This document shows, piece by piece, positions 26,056 through 34,289 of a DNA stretch of 63,447 nt (position 1 is its first letter; every line of letters begins with the position of its first letter). A model generated the notes under the pieces. It searched no databases. It was not told the origin of the DNA and worked only from the letters and a program-made list of their open reading frames with translations. The stretch covers positions 1 through 63,447 of the forward strand of contig CAYMAN010000013.1 of assembly GCA_964388455.1 (NCBI GenBank), given 5' to 3'. The DNA is from JBBRWO01 sp964388455 (GTDB taxonomy: Bacteria > Actinomycetota > Coriobacteriia > Anaerosomatales > JAAXUF01). The translations under genes were made by a program, and so were the position numbers.

Positions 26056-27216
26056 GTGAGAACTGCTCAGCGTATCGACAATCTGCCCCCATACCTCTTT
26101 GCGGAGATCGACCGCAAGAAGGCGCTCCTCACCGAGCAGGGCATCGACGTGATCTCTCTCGGTATCGGTGATCCCGATACCCCCACGCCCGACCACATCG
26201 TTCAGGCGATGATCGAGGCGACCAAGAATCCCGCAAACCACCAGTACCCCAGCTATGTCGGTTCACCGCGCTATCGTGCCGCCTGCAGTGAGTGGATGAA
26301 GCGTCGCTTCGACGTCGAGGTCGACTCCACGACCGAGATGCTCGCACTCATCGGCAGCAAGGAGGGCATCGCCCACCTGTTCACCGCGTTTGTCGACCCG
26401 GGCGAGTACACGCTCGTTCCCGGCGCGGGCTACCCCGTCTACTACACCGGTGGCGTCATGGTCGGTGGCGAGACGCACTGGATGCCCATGACCGAGGAGA
26501 ACGGCTTCCTCGCGGACTTCGAGTCCACTCCGGCCGATGTGCTGGCCAAGACCAAGATGATGTTCCTGAGCTACCCAAACAACCCCACGTCAGCTATCGC
26601 CAACGACGAGTACTTCGATCGCGCGATCGCATTCGCCAAGAAGCACGACATCCTCATCGTTCACGACAACGCGTACTCGGAGATCGGCTTCGATGGCTAT
26701 GTCGCGTCGAGCTTCCTTCAGCGCCCGGGTGCCAAGGATGTCGCGATCGAGCTCTTCAGCTGCTCGAAGGCGTACAACATGACCGGCTGGCGTGTCGCGT
26801 TCGCCTGCGGCAACGCTGAGGCTATCAAGGCGCTCGGTACGGTGAAGTCGAACATCGACTCCGGCGTGTTCACCGCAGTGCAGGATGCGGCTATCGAGGC
26901 GCTCCTCGGACCGCAGGATTCTGTGGCCGAGCTGAACGCCATGTACCAGCGTCGTCGCGATCTGGTTCTCGATGCGCTCGCGAAGATCGGCATCGAGGTG
27001 CCGTTCAAGCCTGTCGCCACGATCTATGTGTGGGCGAAGGTGCCTGAGGGCTACACGTCGGCGAGCTTTGCGGCCAAGATTCTTGAGGAGGCTCACGTGA
27101 TCGTCGCCGCTGGTTCTGCATACGGTCCCTCCGGCGAGGGCTACATCCGAATCTCACTCACGACGCCTGACGATCGCCTTGAGGCGGCCATCGAGCGCAT
27201 CAAGAACTCACTCTAA
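26056..27216 (+). CDS. dapL: LL-diaminopimelate aminotransferase
   Basis: PLP-dependent class I/II aminotransferase converting tetrahydrodipicolinate directly to LL-diaminopimelate, bypassing the succinylase/acetylase steps. 386 residues. RIDNLPPYLFAEIDRKKALL and VISLGIGDPDTPTPDHI match the shorter DapL subgroup. The PLP lysine is in SCSKAYNMTGWR. Codon use is strongly biased to GC-ending codons, suggesting high expression. GTG start with AGGGGAGAG upstream. The neighbouring dapF and the other dap genes support the assignment over a generic aspartate aminotransferase. Confidence 0.88.
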   Translation: MRTAQRIDNLPPYLFAEIDRKKALLTEQGIDVISLGIGDPDTPTPDHIVQAMIEATKNPANHQYPSYVGSPRYRAACSEWMKRRFDVEVDSTTEMLALIGSKEGIAHLFTAFVDPGEYTLVPGAGYPVYYTGGVMVGGETHWMPMTEENGFLADFESTPADVLAKTKMMFLSYPNNPTSAIANDEYFDRAIAFAKKHDILIVHDNAYSEIGFDGYVASSFLQRPGAKDVAIELFSCSKAYNMTGWRVAFACGNAEAIKALGTVKSNIDSGVFTAVQDAAIEALLGPQDSVAELNAMYQRRRDLVLDALAKIGIEVPFKPVATIYVWAKVPEGYTSASFAAKILEEAHVIVAAGSAYGPSGEGYIRISLTTPDDRLEAAIERIKNSL

Positions 27217-27231
27217 GGAGGCGCTGCGCCC

Positions 27232-28536
27232 TTGGGCGAACGCCGCACAACCGATACTCAGGACGTCCCCAACGAGCGCCGTGAACGTGCGGTGCTCGTT
27301 GGCATGGACAGGGGCCGTTCGGACTGGCCGATCGACGAGTCTTTGGCGGAACTGGAGCGGCTCGCCGACACGGCCGGCGCGGACGTGGTCGCCACCGTGG
27401 TCCAGCGGATGGACAGACCCAGTCCTCGCACGTTCATCGGTTCGGGTAAGGCGGAGGAAGTCGCGGCTCTCGTCAAAGAGCTCGATGCGTCGTTGGTCGT
27501 GTTTGACGACGATTTGACACCGTCGCAGCAGGCGAATCTCGAGAACGCGATTCCCGAGACCAAGATCGCCGACCGCACAGGCCTCATCCTCGACATATTC
27601 GCTCTCCACGCCAGCAGCCGCGAAGGCAAGCTGCAAGTTGAGCTTGCGCAGATGGAGTACCTGCTTCCGCGCCTGCGCGGACTCTGGCGCCACTTGGACA
27701 AGTACGCTGGCGGCGGCGTCATGACGCGAGGTCCTGGCGAATCGCAGCTCGAGACCGACCGACGGTTGGCACGCAAGCGCATAAGCGAACTCAAGCGGGA
27801 GCTGAAACACGTCTCTGGCGAGCGCGATCTGCAGCGCAAGTCGCGTGCTCGCAGCGGGGTGTTCAGGGTAGCGTTCGTCGGCTACACCAACGCAGGCAAG
27901 TCGACGCTGCTCAACGCTATCACCGGCGCAGGCGTGTTGCAGGCCGACATGCTGTTCGCGACGCTCGATTCGACCACGCGTCGGATGGCACTTCCTGAGG
28001 GTCGAGAGATCACTCTCACCGACACTGTAGGTTTCATCAACAAGCTTCCGCACGGACTGGTTGAAGCGTTCAAGTCGACCCTTGCCGAGGTCAATGAGGC
28101 AGACTTGCTCTTGCAGGTCACGGACGCAGGCTCATCGCAGCGTGAACCTCAAATGCAGGCGGTCCGCGAGGTACTCCAGGAGATTGGCGCACATGAAGGC
28201 CCCAGCGTCGTGGTCTTCAACAAGATTGACACCATGACCCCCGAGGAACGCGCGACACTGCAGGGCCGGTACCCAAACGCCGTGCTGGTGTCCGGACTCA
28301 CGGGCGAGGGTTTGGATACGCTTCTAGCAAGAATCGCCGAGGAGGCGTCGCGCGGCAGCGTGACTATGAGCGTGCTCGTTCCGTACACGCGTGGGGACCT
28401 CGTGCGCATGGCCCACGAGCGTGGTCAGATACTCAGCGAACGCCACTCTGAAGACGGCACCAGGCTCGTCGTGAGGGTCGACTCGGAGTTGGCAGCTCGG
28501 TTCGCGGACTTCACCGTGGATGCTGCAGCCGAGTAG
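27232..28536 (+). CDS. hflX: GTPase HflX
   Basis: Ribosome-associated GTPase that rescues or splits stalled ribosomes. 434 residues: N-terminal HflX domain (TFIGSGKAEEVAAL, GGGVMTRGPGESQLETDRR), then the G domain with G1 GYTNAGKST, G3 DTVGFI and G4 NKID. TTG start at 27232, chosen because AAGGAGG lies 10 nt upstream and no better start is near. It ends 49 bp from the convergent lexA gene. Confidence 0.94.
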   Translation: MGERRTTDTQDVPNERRERAVLVGMDRGRSDWPIDESLAELERLADTAGADVVATVVQRMDRPSPRTFIGSGKAEEVAALVKELDASLVVFDDDLTPSQQANLENAIPETKIADRTGLILDIFALHASSREGKLQVELAQMEYLLPRLRGLWRHLDKYAGGGVMTRGPGESQLETDRRLARKRISELKRELKHVSGERDLQRKSRARSGVFRVAFVGYTNAGKSTLLNAITGAGVLQADMLFATLDSTTRRMALPEGREITLTDTVGFINKLPHGLVEAFKSTLAEVNEADLLLQVTDAGSSQREPQMQAVREVLQEIGAHEGPSVVVFNKIDTMTPEERATLQGRYPNAVLVSGLTGEGLDTLLARIAEEASRGSVTMSVLVPYTRGDLVRMAHERGQILSERHSEDGTRLVVRVDSELAARFADFTVDAAAE

Positions 28537-28585
28537 ACGTTCTCAGCCACGACGCCGCATTGCCGGTTCGAGGTCCGGAGAGTGA

Positions 28586-29209
28586 CTACAGGCGCCTGAA
28601 CAGCGCGACAACTTTACCGAGAATACTCACGTCCCGCGTATAGATCGGCTCCATGGACGAGTTCTCCGGCTGAAGTCGGATTCGGTCCGCTTCACGATAG
28701 AACGTCTTCACCGTGGCGGAGTCGTCCAATAGGGCTACCACAACGTCACCGTTCTCGGCGGTTTGCTGCTGTCTGACGACAACGAAGTCCCCATCAAGGA
28801 TTCCGGCCTCGATCATGGATTCGCCTTTGACCTTGAGAATGAAGGTGGAGTCATCGGCCATTTCCGTAGGGAGGGACATCGTTTGCTCGATGTTCTCCGC
28901 CGCCAGGAGTGGTACGCCGGCCGCAACCGAGCCAACAATCGGTACTGCTCGAACGGAGCCATAGTCGATAGCGCGGTCGGAGTCCCGGTAATCGAGGACC
29001 TCAAGAGCCCGTGGCTTCGAGGGGTCCCGTCGAAGGAATCCCTTGGCCTCAAGCGCAGCAAGGTGCGAGTGAACCGTGGACGACGACGATAAGCCGATCG
29101 CTTCGCCGATTTCTCTGACACTCGGGGGATAGCCACAGCGGTGAATCTCGGCGCGAATGAAGTCGAGAATCTCCTGCTGACGCTTGGTCAGTTCCCGTTG
29201 GTAGACCAT
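28586..29209 (-). CDS. lexA: LexA repressor
   Basis: SOS repressor with latent self-protease activity, 207 residues. The N-terminal winged helix starts MVYQRELTKRQQEILDFI. The cleavage site is Ala97-Gly98 (SVAAGVP), the nucleophile Ser131 (KGESMIEAGI) and the general base Lys168 (DSATVKTFY). The ATG at 29209 is preceded by GGGAG on the - strand and matches homologous starts; an upstream in-frame start would run through the operator region. An imperfect LexA box and two perfect ones lie in the divergent region, indicating autoregulation. Confidence 0.97.
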   Translation of the reverse strand: MVYQRELTKRQQEILDFIRAEIHRCGYPPSVREIGEAIGLSSSSTVHSHLAALEAKGFLRRDPSKPRALEVLDYRDSDRAIDYGSVRAVPIVGSVAAGVPLLAAENIEQTMSLPTEMADDSTFILKVKGESMIEAGILDGDFVVVRQQQTAENGDVVVALLDDSATVKTFYREADRIRLQPENSSMEPIYTRDVSILGKVVALFRRL

Positions 29210-29227
29210 GAGGACTCCCTCTGTATC

Positions 29228-29239
29228 GAACACGTGTAC
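29228..29239 (-). promoter_or_regulatory. Imperfect LexA box at the lexA start region
   Basis: GAACACGTGTAC keeps 7 of the 8 specific bases of GAAC-N4-GTTC. It lies 18 nt before the lexA ATG, just downstream of the putative -10. Confidence 0.55.
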
Positions 29240-29246
29240 GCGCACA

Positions 29247-29252
29247 AGTGTA
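29247..29252 (-). promoter_or_regulatory. Possible lexA -10 element
   Basis: Read on the - strand this is TACACT, a good -10 hexamer. The corresponding -35 (TTGCAT at 18-bp spacing) is poor. Transcription would start near 29240, beside the imperfect LexA box. Confidence 0.4.
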
Positions 29253-29295
29253 GTCGTTGCGTACCCATGTATGCAAACAAGCGTTCGATTTGCTC

Positions 29296-29324
29296 TTGCC
29301 ATACGAACATGTGTTCGTTACAGT
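29296..29324 (+). promoter_or_regulatory. Promoter of the LysM SOS gene
   Basis: TTGCCA (29296-29301) and TACAGT (29319-29324) are separated by exactly 17 bp. One LexA box fills the spacer and a second overlaps the expected start point near 29331. Confidence 0.65.
29305..29316 (+). promoter_or_regulatory. LexA box 1 of the divergent lexA/LysM region
   Basis: GAACATGTGTTC is a perfect GAAC-N4-GTTC operator inside the promoter spacer. It is the exact reverse complement of box 2. Confidence 0.88.
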
Positions 29325-29330
29325 ACTTAC

Positions 29331-29342
29331 GAACACATGTTC
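29331..29342 (+). promoter_or_regulatory. LexA box 2 of the divergent lexA/LysM region
   Basis: GAACACATGTTC is a second perfect operator, 26 bp centre-to-centre from box 1, and overlaps the predicted transcription start of the LysM gene. Confidence 0.88.
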
Positions 29343-29419
29343 GACGGTGCGTGATGTGATGTCAGACCCAAAAACTACTGTGTTCGCAGACATCACGCAG
29401 CAGCGACAGGGGAGCGAGC

Positions 29420-29809
29420 ATGGCAGCGTCAACACAAGCGTCTCAGCAGGGCCATTACACACGGGATCGACACAAACGAGCGACTACTGGGCCCGCAGTC
29501 GCGATGCGAAGAGTCCGAGTAGCGGCAGAGGTCGCTGCACTCGTGATGATCGCACTCCTCCTCCTTGCTCTGCCCATCCTGTCGCGCAGCACAACGAGTT
29601 CCTCCTTGGGCTCGACAACCAAGATGGTCGTACGGCCCGGTGATACGCTGTGGTCCGTGGCTCTGGCCCATCCGATACCAGGAATGACAACCGCTCAGAC
29701 CGCTGATCACATCGCCGCCCTCAACGGGCACAACTCATCTCGCATCCCCGTGGGTTCCTCGATAATCGTTCCCGTCGATGAAAGAAGCTTGGAGCTCGTC
29801 TGCAAGTAG
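29420..29809 (+). CDS. Membrane-anchored LysM protein, probable SOS cell-division suppressor (YneA/DivS/ChiZ position)
   Basis: 129 residues: a basic, Ser/Thr-rich N-terminus, one transmembrane helix (about 34-54), a short linker and a C-terminal LysM peptidoglycan-binding domain (about 69-117; VRPGDTLWSVA, then IPVGSSIIVP). Its place, divergent from lexA and before nrdR, is the place of Bacillus YneA, Corynebacterium DivS and mycobacterial Rv2719c, SOS-induced proteins that delay division. Two perfect LexA boxes control its promoter. No hydrolase domain is present. ATG start with GGGGAG upstream. Confidence 0.85.
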   Translation: MAASTQASQQGHYTRDRHKRATTGPAVAMRRVRVAAEVAALVMIALLLLALPILSRSTTSSSLGSTTKMVVRPGDTLWSVALAHPIPGMTTAQTADHIAALNGHNSSRIPVGSSIIVPVDERSLELVCK

Positions 29810-29828
29810 GCCGCACAATCCGTTGCTG

Positions 29829-29844
29829 CCCCTATATCTAGTGT
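29829..29844 (+). promoter_or_regulatory. NrdR box 1
   Basis: CCCCTATATCTAGTGT agrees at 13 of 16 positions with the NrdR-box consensus ACACWATATATWGTGT as I know it. Confidence 0.7.
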
Positions 29845-29859
29845 GCTACGGTTGTATCC

Positions 29860-29875
29860 AGCCTAGATGTAGGGG
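29860..29875 (+). promoter_or_regulatory. NrdR box 2
   Basis: AGCCTAGATGTAGGGG agrees at about 10 of 16 positions with the NrdR-box consensus. It starts exactly 31 bp after box 1, the usual three-turn tandem spacing, and ends just before the nrdR ribosome site. Confidence 0.5.
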
Positions 29876-29885
29876 TGGGGATTCT

Positions 29886-30332
29886 ATGCGGTGTCCGTTT
29901 TGCGGGCATGATGAGACCAAAGTGGTCGACTCGCGCATGTCTGAGTCGCAGGATGCTATACGACGCAGGCGCGAGTGCCTGAGTTGTAGTCAGCGCTATA
30001 CCACATACGAGCGACGCGAAGAGACTCCTCTGATGGTCATCAAGAAGGATGGCACATCTGAGCCCTTCGATCGCGGTAAGCTCCTGCGGGGTCTCATGGT
30101 TGCTACCACGAAGCGGAACGTCTCCGTTGAGCAGCTTGAGTCTTTGATCACAGACGTGGAGTCTGACCTACACAACTCATTCAGATCAGAGGTCGGCAGC
30201 CGTCAAGTCGGAGACATGGTCCTGCTCAGGTTGCGCGATCTCGATCGTGTCGCTTACGTGCGTTTCGCATCGGTCTACAAGCAGTTTCAGGACCTCGATG
30301 AGTTCACCTCTGAACTTAAGGCGCTTCGGTGA
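29886..30332 (+). CDS. nrdR: Transcriptional repressor NrdR
   Basis: Represses ribonucleotide reductase genes in response to dATP/ATP. 148 residues. The zinc ribbon uses Cys3, Cys6, Cys31 and Cys34 (MRCPFCGHDETKVVDSR and ECLSCSQRYTTYE). The ATP-cone domain follows (about 48-138). ATG at 29886 with AGGGGTGGGG upstream. An earlier in-frame start at 29778 lies inside the LysM gene and is not conserved. Tandem NrdR boxes upstream suggest autoregulation. Overlaps dut by 4 nt (GTGA). Confidence 0.97.
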   Translation: MRCPFCGHDETKVVDSRMSESQDAIRRRRECLSCSQRYTTYERREETPLMVIKKDGTSEPFDRGKLLRGLMVATTKRNVSVEQLESLITDVESDLHNSFRSEVGSRQVGDMVLLRLRDLDRVAYVRFASVYKQFQDLDEFTSELKALR

Positions 30333-30778
30333 CTGATCACAGCTCCGTTACTCAACTGCCAGTGAGGCGGCTCGACGCAGATCTCCCTCTTCCTGCCTAT
30401 GCTCATAAGGGTGACGCCGGGCTTGACCTGCTTTCCGCGATCAACCTGACACTCGCCCCGGGCGAACGCACGCTGGTTCCCACAGGAATTGCAGTAGCGG
30501 TTCCTGTTGGGTGCGCCGGCTTCGTGCTTCCGCGTAGCGGATCGGCACTCAAGAGGGGACTGGGGCTCGCCAACTCTCCCGGCCTGATAGACAGCTCATA
30601 TCGCGGTGAGATCAAAGTCATCGTAGTGAATCTTGACCGATCTGTACCGATTCTCATCAATCGTGGTGAGAAGATCGCGCAGCTTGTAGTACAGCGCATA
30701 GAGCACTGCGAGCTGCTCGAGGTCGATCGACTCGATGAAACCGTCCGAGGGGAGGACGGCTTTGGGAGCACGGGCTGA
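30329..30778 (+). CDS. dut: dUTP diphosphatase
   Basis: Trimeric dUTPase hydrolysing dUTP to dUMP and PPi. 149 residues with all motifs: HKGDAGLDL (motif 1), PRSGSALKRGLGLAN (2), GLIDSSYRGEI (3) and the C-terminal RGEDGFGSTG (5). GTG start overlaps the nrdR stop, placing dUTP control in the same transcript as the ribonucleotide reductase regulator. Confidence 0.95.
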   Translation: MTDHSSVTQLPVRRLDADLPLPAYAHKGDAGLDLLSAINLTLAPGERTLVPTGIAVAVPVGCAGFVLPRSGSALKRGLGLANSPGLIDSSYRGEIKVIVVNLDRSVPILINRGEKIAQLVVQRIEHCELLEVDRLDETVRGEDGFGSTG

Positions 30779-31223
30779 TGCGTGTCCCCGGGTCAGGGTC
30801 GCCGCTCTACTGCTGCAAGACGACAAGGTTGTGGTGGTAAGACACAGATCAGCCGGAGATCCTTATCACCTGTTACCTGGTGGGGGAGTCGACTATCGTG
30901 AGACGCTTGAGGCCGCGCTTAGACGTGAGGTTCTCGAGGAGACCGGATTCGCCATCACGGTAGGTGAGCTGCTTTTCGTGAACGATACGATCGATCCAGG
31001 CGGCCCACGGCACGTCGTCAACATCACGTTCTCGGCAGAAATAGTCGGCGGCGCGATCACAGACTCACCGATTGACCGCAACGTCGAGGCGGTTGAACTG
31101 ATCAGCCCGGACGTGCTGCAAGATCTCGATCTACGTCCGCCGATGGCCTCTGAGATAGTGAGGGTGCTCTCGGGTGGGACCACAGCAGGATATCTTGGCC
31201 CGCTGTTCACGGCAGGCCGTTGA
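30735..31223 (+). CDS. Nudix hydrolase
   Basis: 162 residues with a perfect Nudix box: GGVDYRE, seven residues, REVLEETG. VRVAALLLQDDKVVVVRHR and YHLLPGGGVDYRETL precede it. It hydrolyses some nucleoside-diphosphate-linked compound; the substrate cannot be told from sequence. The neighbours nrdR and dut suggest nucleotide-pool sanitation (inference). The only in-frame start before the fold is the ATG at 30735, 44 nt inside dut with a weak ribosome site. Confidence 0.85.
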   Translation: MKPSEGRTALGARADACPRVRVAALLLQDDKVVVVRHRSAGDPYHLLPGGGVDYRETLEAALRREVLEETGFAITVGELLFVNDTIDPGGPRHVVNITFSAEIVGGAITDSPIDRNVEAVELISPDVLQDLDLRPPMASEIVRVLSGGTTAGYLGPLFTAGR

Positions 31224-31355
31224 TAGGCTTGAAATGTACATAAGTCCTTCGTACCTGAGTCGATGAGAGGGGTGTGAGTCGGGGAAGGCGGCTGCTGTCA
31301 CAGTCGGCAGAGCGCACGTGATCGTTGAAGACCAACACAAAGGAAAGGGCAAGGA

Positions 31356-32786
31356 ATGGAGACCTTCTTCAAGTTCAAAGAACGAGGCACCAACCTGCAG
31401 ACCGAGATTCTTGCAGGCTTTACGACCTTCCTCACGATGGCATACATCATCTTCGTCAACCCGGGAATCCTCTCGGCGGCTGGAGTTCCGTTCGCTGGAG
31501 CCGCGACGGCAACGGCGTTGGGCGCCGGCCTCATGTGTCTGGCGATGGGATTCATCAGCAACCGACCGCTTGCACTCGCTTCAGGCATGGGCCTGAACGC
31601 AGTGGTCACCTTCTCCGTCATCGGATTTCAGCAGGCCAACGTGCCGTGGCAGGTTGGCATGTCAGTCATCTTCGTTGAAGGACTGATCATCTTCGGACTC
31701 GTTCTGACTGGTCTGCGCGAGGCGATCATGAACGCGATCCCGCTGGATCTGAAGCGCGCGATCGGTGTCGGTATCGGCCTGTTCATCACGCTTCTCGGTC
31801 TCATCGAGGGTGGAATCATCACCCCGAATGCCGCCACGGTGGTGTCCCTCGGCGACTTCACGAAGCCGTACGTCTGGGTCACCCTTATCGGCCTCTTCTC
31901 GATCCTTGCCTTTATGGCACTGAAGGTCAAAGGCGACATTCTCTGGGGCATCTTGGTCGCAACAGTTGCAGCTCTTCTCTTTAACGTTACCAAGCTACCT
32001 ACCGGTATCGTCGCCAATCCGGACTTCTCCACGTTCATGGCGCCGTTCCAGCAGGTAGAGGGCGGTCTCGCTGTACTCCAGATCTTCACCCCTGCGTTGC
32101 TGTTCGCGGTGTTTGCCATCATGCTGACCGACTTCTTCGACACAATGGGAACAGTACTGTCGGTTGGTGAGCAGGCTGGCTTCGCTGACGCCGAGGGCAA
32201 AGTACCCGGCGTCCGCAACATCCTTCTGGTCGACTCCGCGGCGGCGGGTGTCGGTGGTCTGTTCGGCGCCTCGTCGATCACGACGTACATCGAATCTGCT
32301 GCTGGTGTCGCCGAGGGTGGTCGAACGGGTCTGACCGCCATCGTCACCGGTGTGCTCTTCGCGGTCGCGGCCTTCTTCTCGCCGGTGGTGCAGATGATCG
32401 GTGGCGGCTACCCGGTTCCCAATGCCGAGCGGTTCGGATCGTTCGCGGGTTCCGGTTTCACCGTACCGGCGGACGTTCCCGTCCCCAGTTTCACCGCGTT
32501 TCCGATCACCGCAGGTGCGCTCATCATCGTCGGCTTCCTGATGATGCGTTCGGTCGCCGAGATTCCATGGGACAACCTTGAAGAGGCTTTCCCCGCGTAT
32601 CTCACGATCGTCGGTATCCCGCTGACCTATAACATCAGCTGGGGCATCGGGCTCGGCTTCATCAGCTATGTGCTGATCAAGGTCTTCCACCGCAAGGTCG
32701 CAGACATTCACCCCCTCATGTGGGTGGCGTCGATCGCATTCCTTGCCGCCTTCCTGCAGGGCCCGATTCTCGGGCTGTTCAGCTAG
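31356..32786 (+). CDS. NCS2/AzgA-type purine (guanine/hypoxanthine) permease
   Basis: Polytopic transporter, 476 residues, opening METFFKFKERGTNLQTEI then GFTTFLTMAYIIFVNPGIL, the hallmark of the PbuG/PbuO/AzgA branch. SGMGLNAVVTF and DFFDTMGT are further signatures. Likely imports hypoxanthine, guanine or adenine by proton symport. The salvage genes apt and hpt are 8-10 kb away. ATG start with AAGG upstream. The 132-bp upstream gap was checked for a purine riboswitch and none was recognised. Confidence 0.9.
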   Translation: METFFKFKERGTNLQTEILAGFTTFLTMAYIIFVNPGILSAAGVPFAGAATATALGAGLMCLAMGFISNRPLALASGMGLNAVVTFSVIGFQQANVPWQVGMSVIFVEGLIIFGLVLTGLREAIMNAIPLDLKRAIGVGIGLFITLLGLIEGGIITPNAATVVSLGDFTKPYVWVTLIGLFSILAFMALKVKGDILWGILVATVAALLFNVTKLPTGIVANPDFSTFMAPFQQVEGGLAVLQIFTPALLFAVFAIMLTDFFDTMGTVLSVGEQAGFADAEGKVPGVRNILLVDSAAAGVGGLFGASSITTYIESAAGVAEGGRTGLTAIVTGVLFAVAAFFSPVVQMIGGGYPVPNAERFGSFAGSGFTVPADVPVPSFTAFPITAGALIIVGFLMMRSVAEIPWDNLEEAFPAYLTIVGIPLTYNISWGIGLGFISYVLIKVFHRKVADIHPLMWVASIAFLAAFLQGPILGLFS

Positions 32787-32796
32787 TTCGAATCTC

Positions 32797-32824
32797 AGGG
32801 CCCCGGTCACTCGACCGGGGCCCT
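32797..32824 (+). terminator. Hairpin between the two permease genes
   Basis: AGGGCCCCGGTC (32797-32808) and GACCGGGGCCCT (32813-32824) are a perfect 12-bp stem with an ACTC loop, 10 nt after the stop codon. It has almost no U-tract, so termination may be partial. Confidence 0.65.
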
Positions 32825-32849
32825 TACAACACAGATATGGAGGCGATTG

Positions 32850-34193
32850 ATGGCTGAGCGCGGAGTGATACAGACTGACGAGAAGCTGCCCGTACTTCAG
32901 GCGTTTCCGCTTGCATTGCAGCACCTCATGGCTATGTTCGGCGCCACGGTGCTCGTACCGATCCTCACCGGCCTCGACCCGGGTGTCGGACTCATGACAT
33001 CGGGTATCGGAACGATCATCTATCTGATTTGCACACGGAACAAGATTCCGAGTTACCTGGGTTCCTCATTCGCCTTCATCGCCCCGCTGATCGCAGTAGG
33101 TGGCGGTTCCGCCGCGATCGCGGCAGGAGAGGGCAACCTTCCGGCGGCGCTCGGAGGTCTCGTCGTTGCAGGCCTGGTCTACATGGTGGTTGCCGGATTC
33201 GTCAAGGTGTTCGGCACCGGTTGGATCAACAAGCTGCTGCCGCCGGCACTTGTCGGAGCGGTGGTCATCGTTATCGGCCTCGGCCTTTCTGCTGTGGCCG
33301 TGAAGATGTCGCTCTATCCGTTCGCGGATCCCAGTAAGGGTATCGACCTCAAGCTTGTCATGGTCGCCTTCGTCACGCTGGTTGCGGCAATCGTTTTCTC
33401 ATCGTTCTTCAAGGGCTTCATGAAGACCATCCCGGTGCTGCTTGGAGTTGTGGTCGGGTACCTCGTCTCAATCGCCCTTGGTATGGTGAGCTTCGACGCC
33501 GTCAAGGCTGCTCCCTGGATCGGTCTGCCCAACGTCACGTTCCCGACGTTCGAGCTCGACGCAATCCTGATTATCGCGCCGGTGGCCATCGTAGTCATCG
33601 TCGAGCACATCGGTCACCTGTTGGTCATCAACGAGATCACGGGCAAGGACTTCACACCAATGATGCCCGAGTCGCTGTTCGGCGACGGTTTGGCAACCTC
33701 CATCTCGGGTCTGCTCGGCGGTACTCCGTCGACGACATATGCCGAGAACATCGGTGTTATGGCCGTGACTAAGGTCTACGCGACGCAACTGTTCTGGTAT
33801 GCGGGAGCACTTGCGTTCGTCATCGGCGGTTTCGTGCCTAAGGTCAGCGCGGTCATCAGCTCGATTCCTACGCCGGTCATGGGCGGCATCTCGCTGTTGC
33901 TGTTCGGCCTGATCGCGTCAAGCGGCCTGCGTCTGTTGGTCAAGAGCGGCATTGACTACAGCCACAGTCGCAACCTCATTATGTCTTCGGTGGTCCTGAC
34001 CATCGGTATCGGTATGGAGACCGGCGGCTTCACGATTCCGTTTGGCAACTACTCGATTCCCGGTATGGCTCTGGCGACATTCATCGGCATCATCTTGAAC
34101 CTGATCCTGCCGAGGGAGTCTGAGGGACTTGCGGTTGATTCGCCTTCGTTCTTCGCCGAAGTGCAGGGCGAGGCTTCAGAGGCCAAGGCCTAG
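32850..34193 (+). CDS. uraA: NCS2 uracil permease family transporter
   Basis: 447 residues, polytopic. LPVLQAFPLALQHLMAMFGATVLVPILTGLDP is the UraA/PyrP-type opening (cited in pieces: QHLMAMFGATVLVP). VVEHIGHLLVINEITGKDF and GLLGGTPSTTYAENIGVMAVTKVYA carry the family's substrate-binding region. Uracil is most likely; xanthine/uric acid cannot be excluded. ATG at 32850 with GGAGG 6 nt upstream; the TTG one codon earlier is not needed. Confidence 0.88.
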   Translation: MAERGVIQTDEKLPVLQAFPLALQHLMAMFGATVLVPILTGLDPGVGLMTSGIGTIIYLICTRNKIPSYLGSSFAFIAPLIAVGGGSAAIAAGEGNLPAALGGLVVAGLVYMVVAGFVKVFGTGWINKLLPPALVGAVVIVIGLGLSAVAVKMSLYPFADPSKGIDLKLVMVAFVTLVAAIVFSSFFKGFMKTIPVLLGVVVGYLVSIALGMVSFDAVKAAPWIGLPNVTFPTFELDAILIIAPVAIVVIVEHIGHLLVINEITGKDFTPMMPESLFGDGLATSISGLLGGTPSTTYAENIGVMAVTKVYATQLFWYAGALAFVIGGFVPKVSAVISSIPTPVMGGISLLLFGLIASSGLRLLVKSGIDYSHSRNLIMSSVVLTIGIGMETGGFTIPFGNYSIPGMALATFIGIILNLILPRESEGLAVDSPSFFAEVQGEASEAKA

Positions 34194-34244
34194 TACGGAT
34201 TTAGTGTCACGCGCCACCATGGCTGTGCTGTGTGGTGTTCATGA

Positions 34245-34278
34245 CGGCCCCGGACCGCGATTGCGCAGTCCGGGGCCG
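34245..34278 (+). terminator. Terminator hairpin after uraA
   Basis: CGGCCCCGGAC (34245-34255) and GTCCGGGGCCG (34268-34278) form an 11-bp stem with a 12-nt loop, followed by CTTCGGTTCTT. It ends the permease transcript. Confidence 0.65.
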
Positions 34279-34289
34279 CTTCGGTTCTT

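Noticed and set aside
31224..31355. Purine riboswitch before the AzgA-type permease
   Set aside because: The three-way junction sequence with its conserved loops was not found.
31995..32924. 309-codon open frame antisense to the permease genes
   Set aside because: Composition is the Arg/Glu/Asp-rich pattern of a complementary-strand shadow and it crosses a terminator hairpin.
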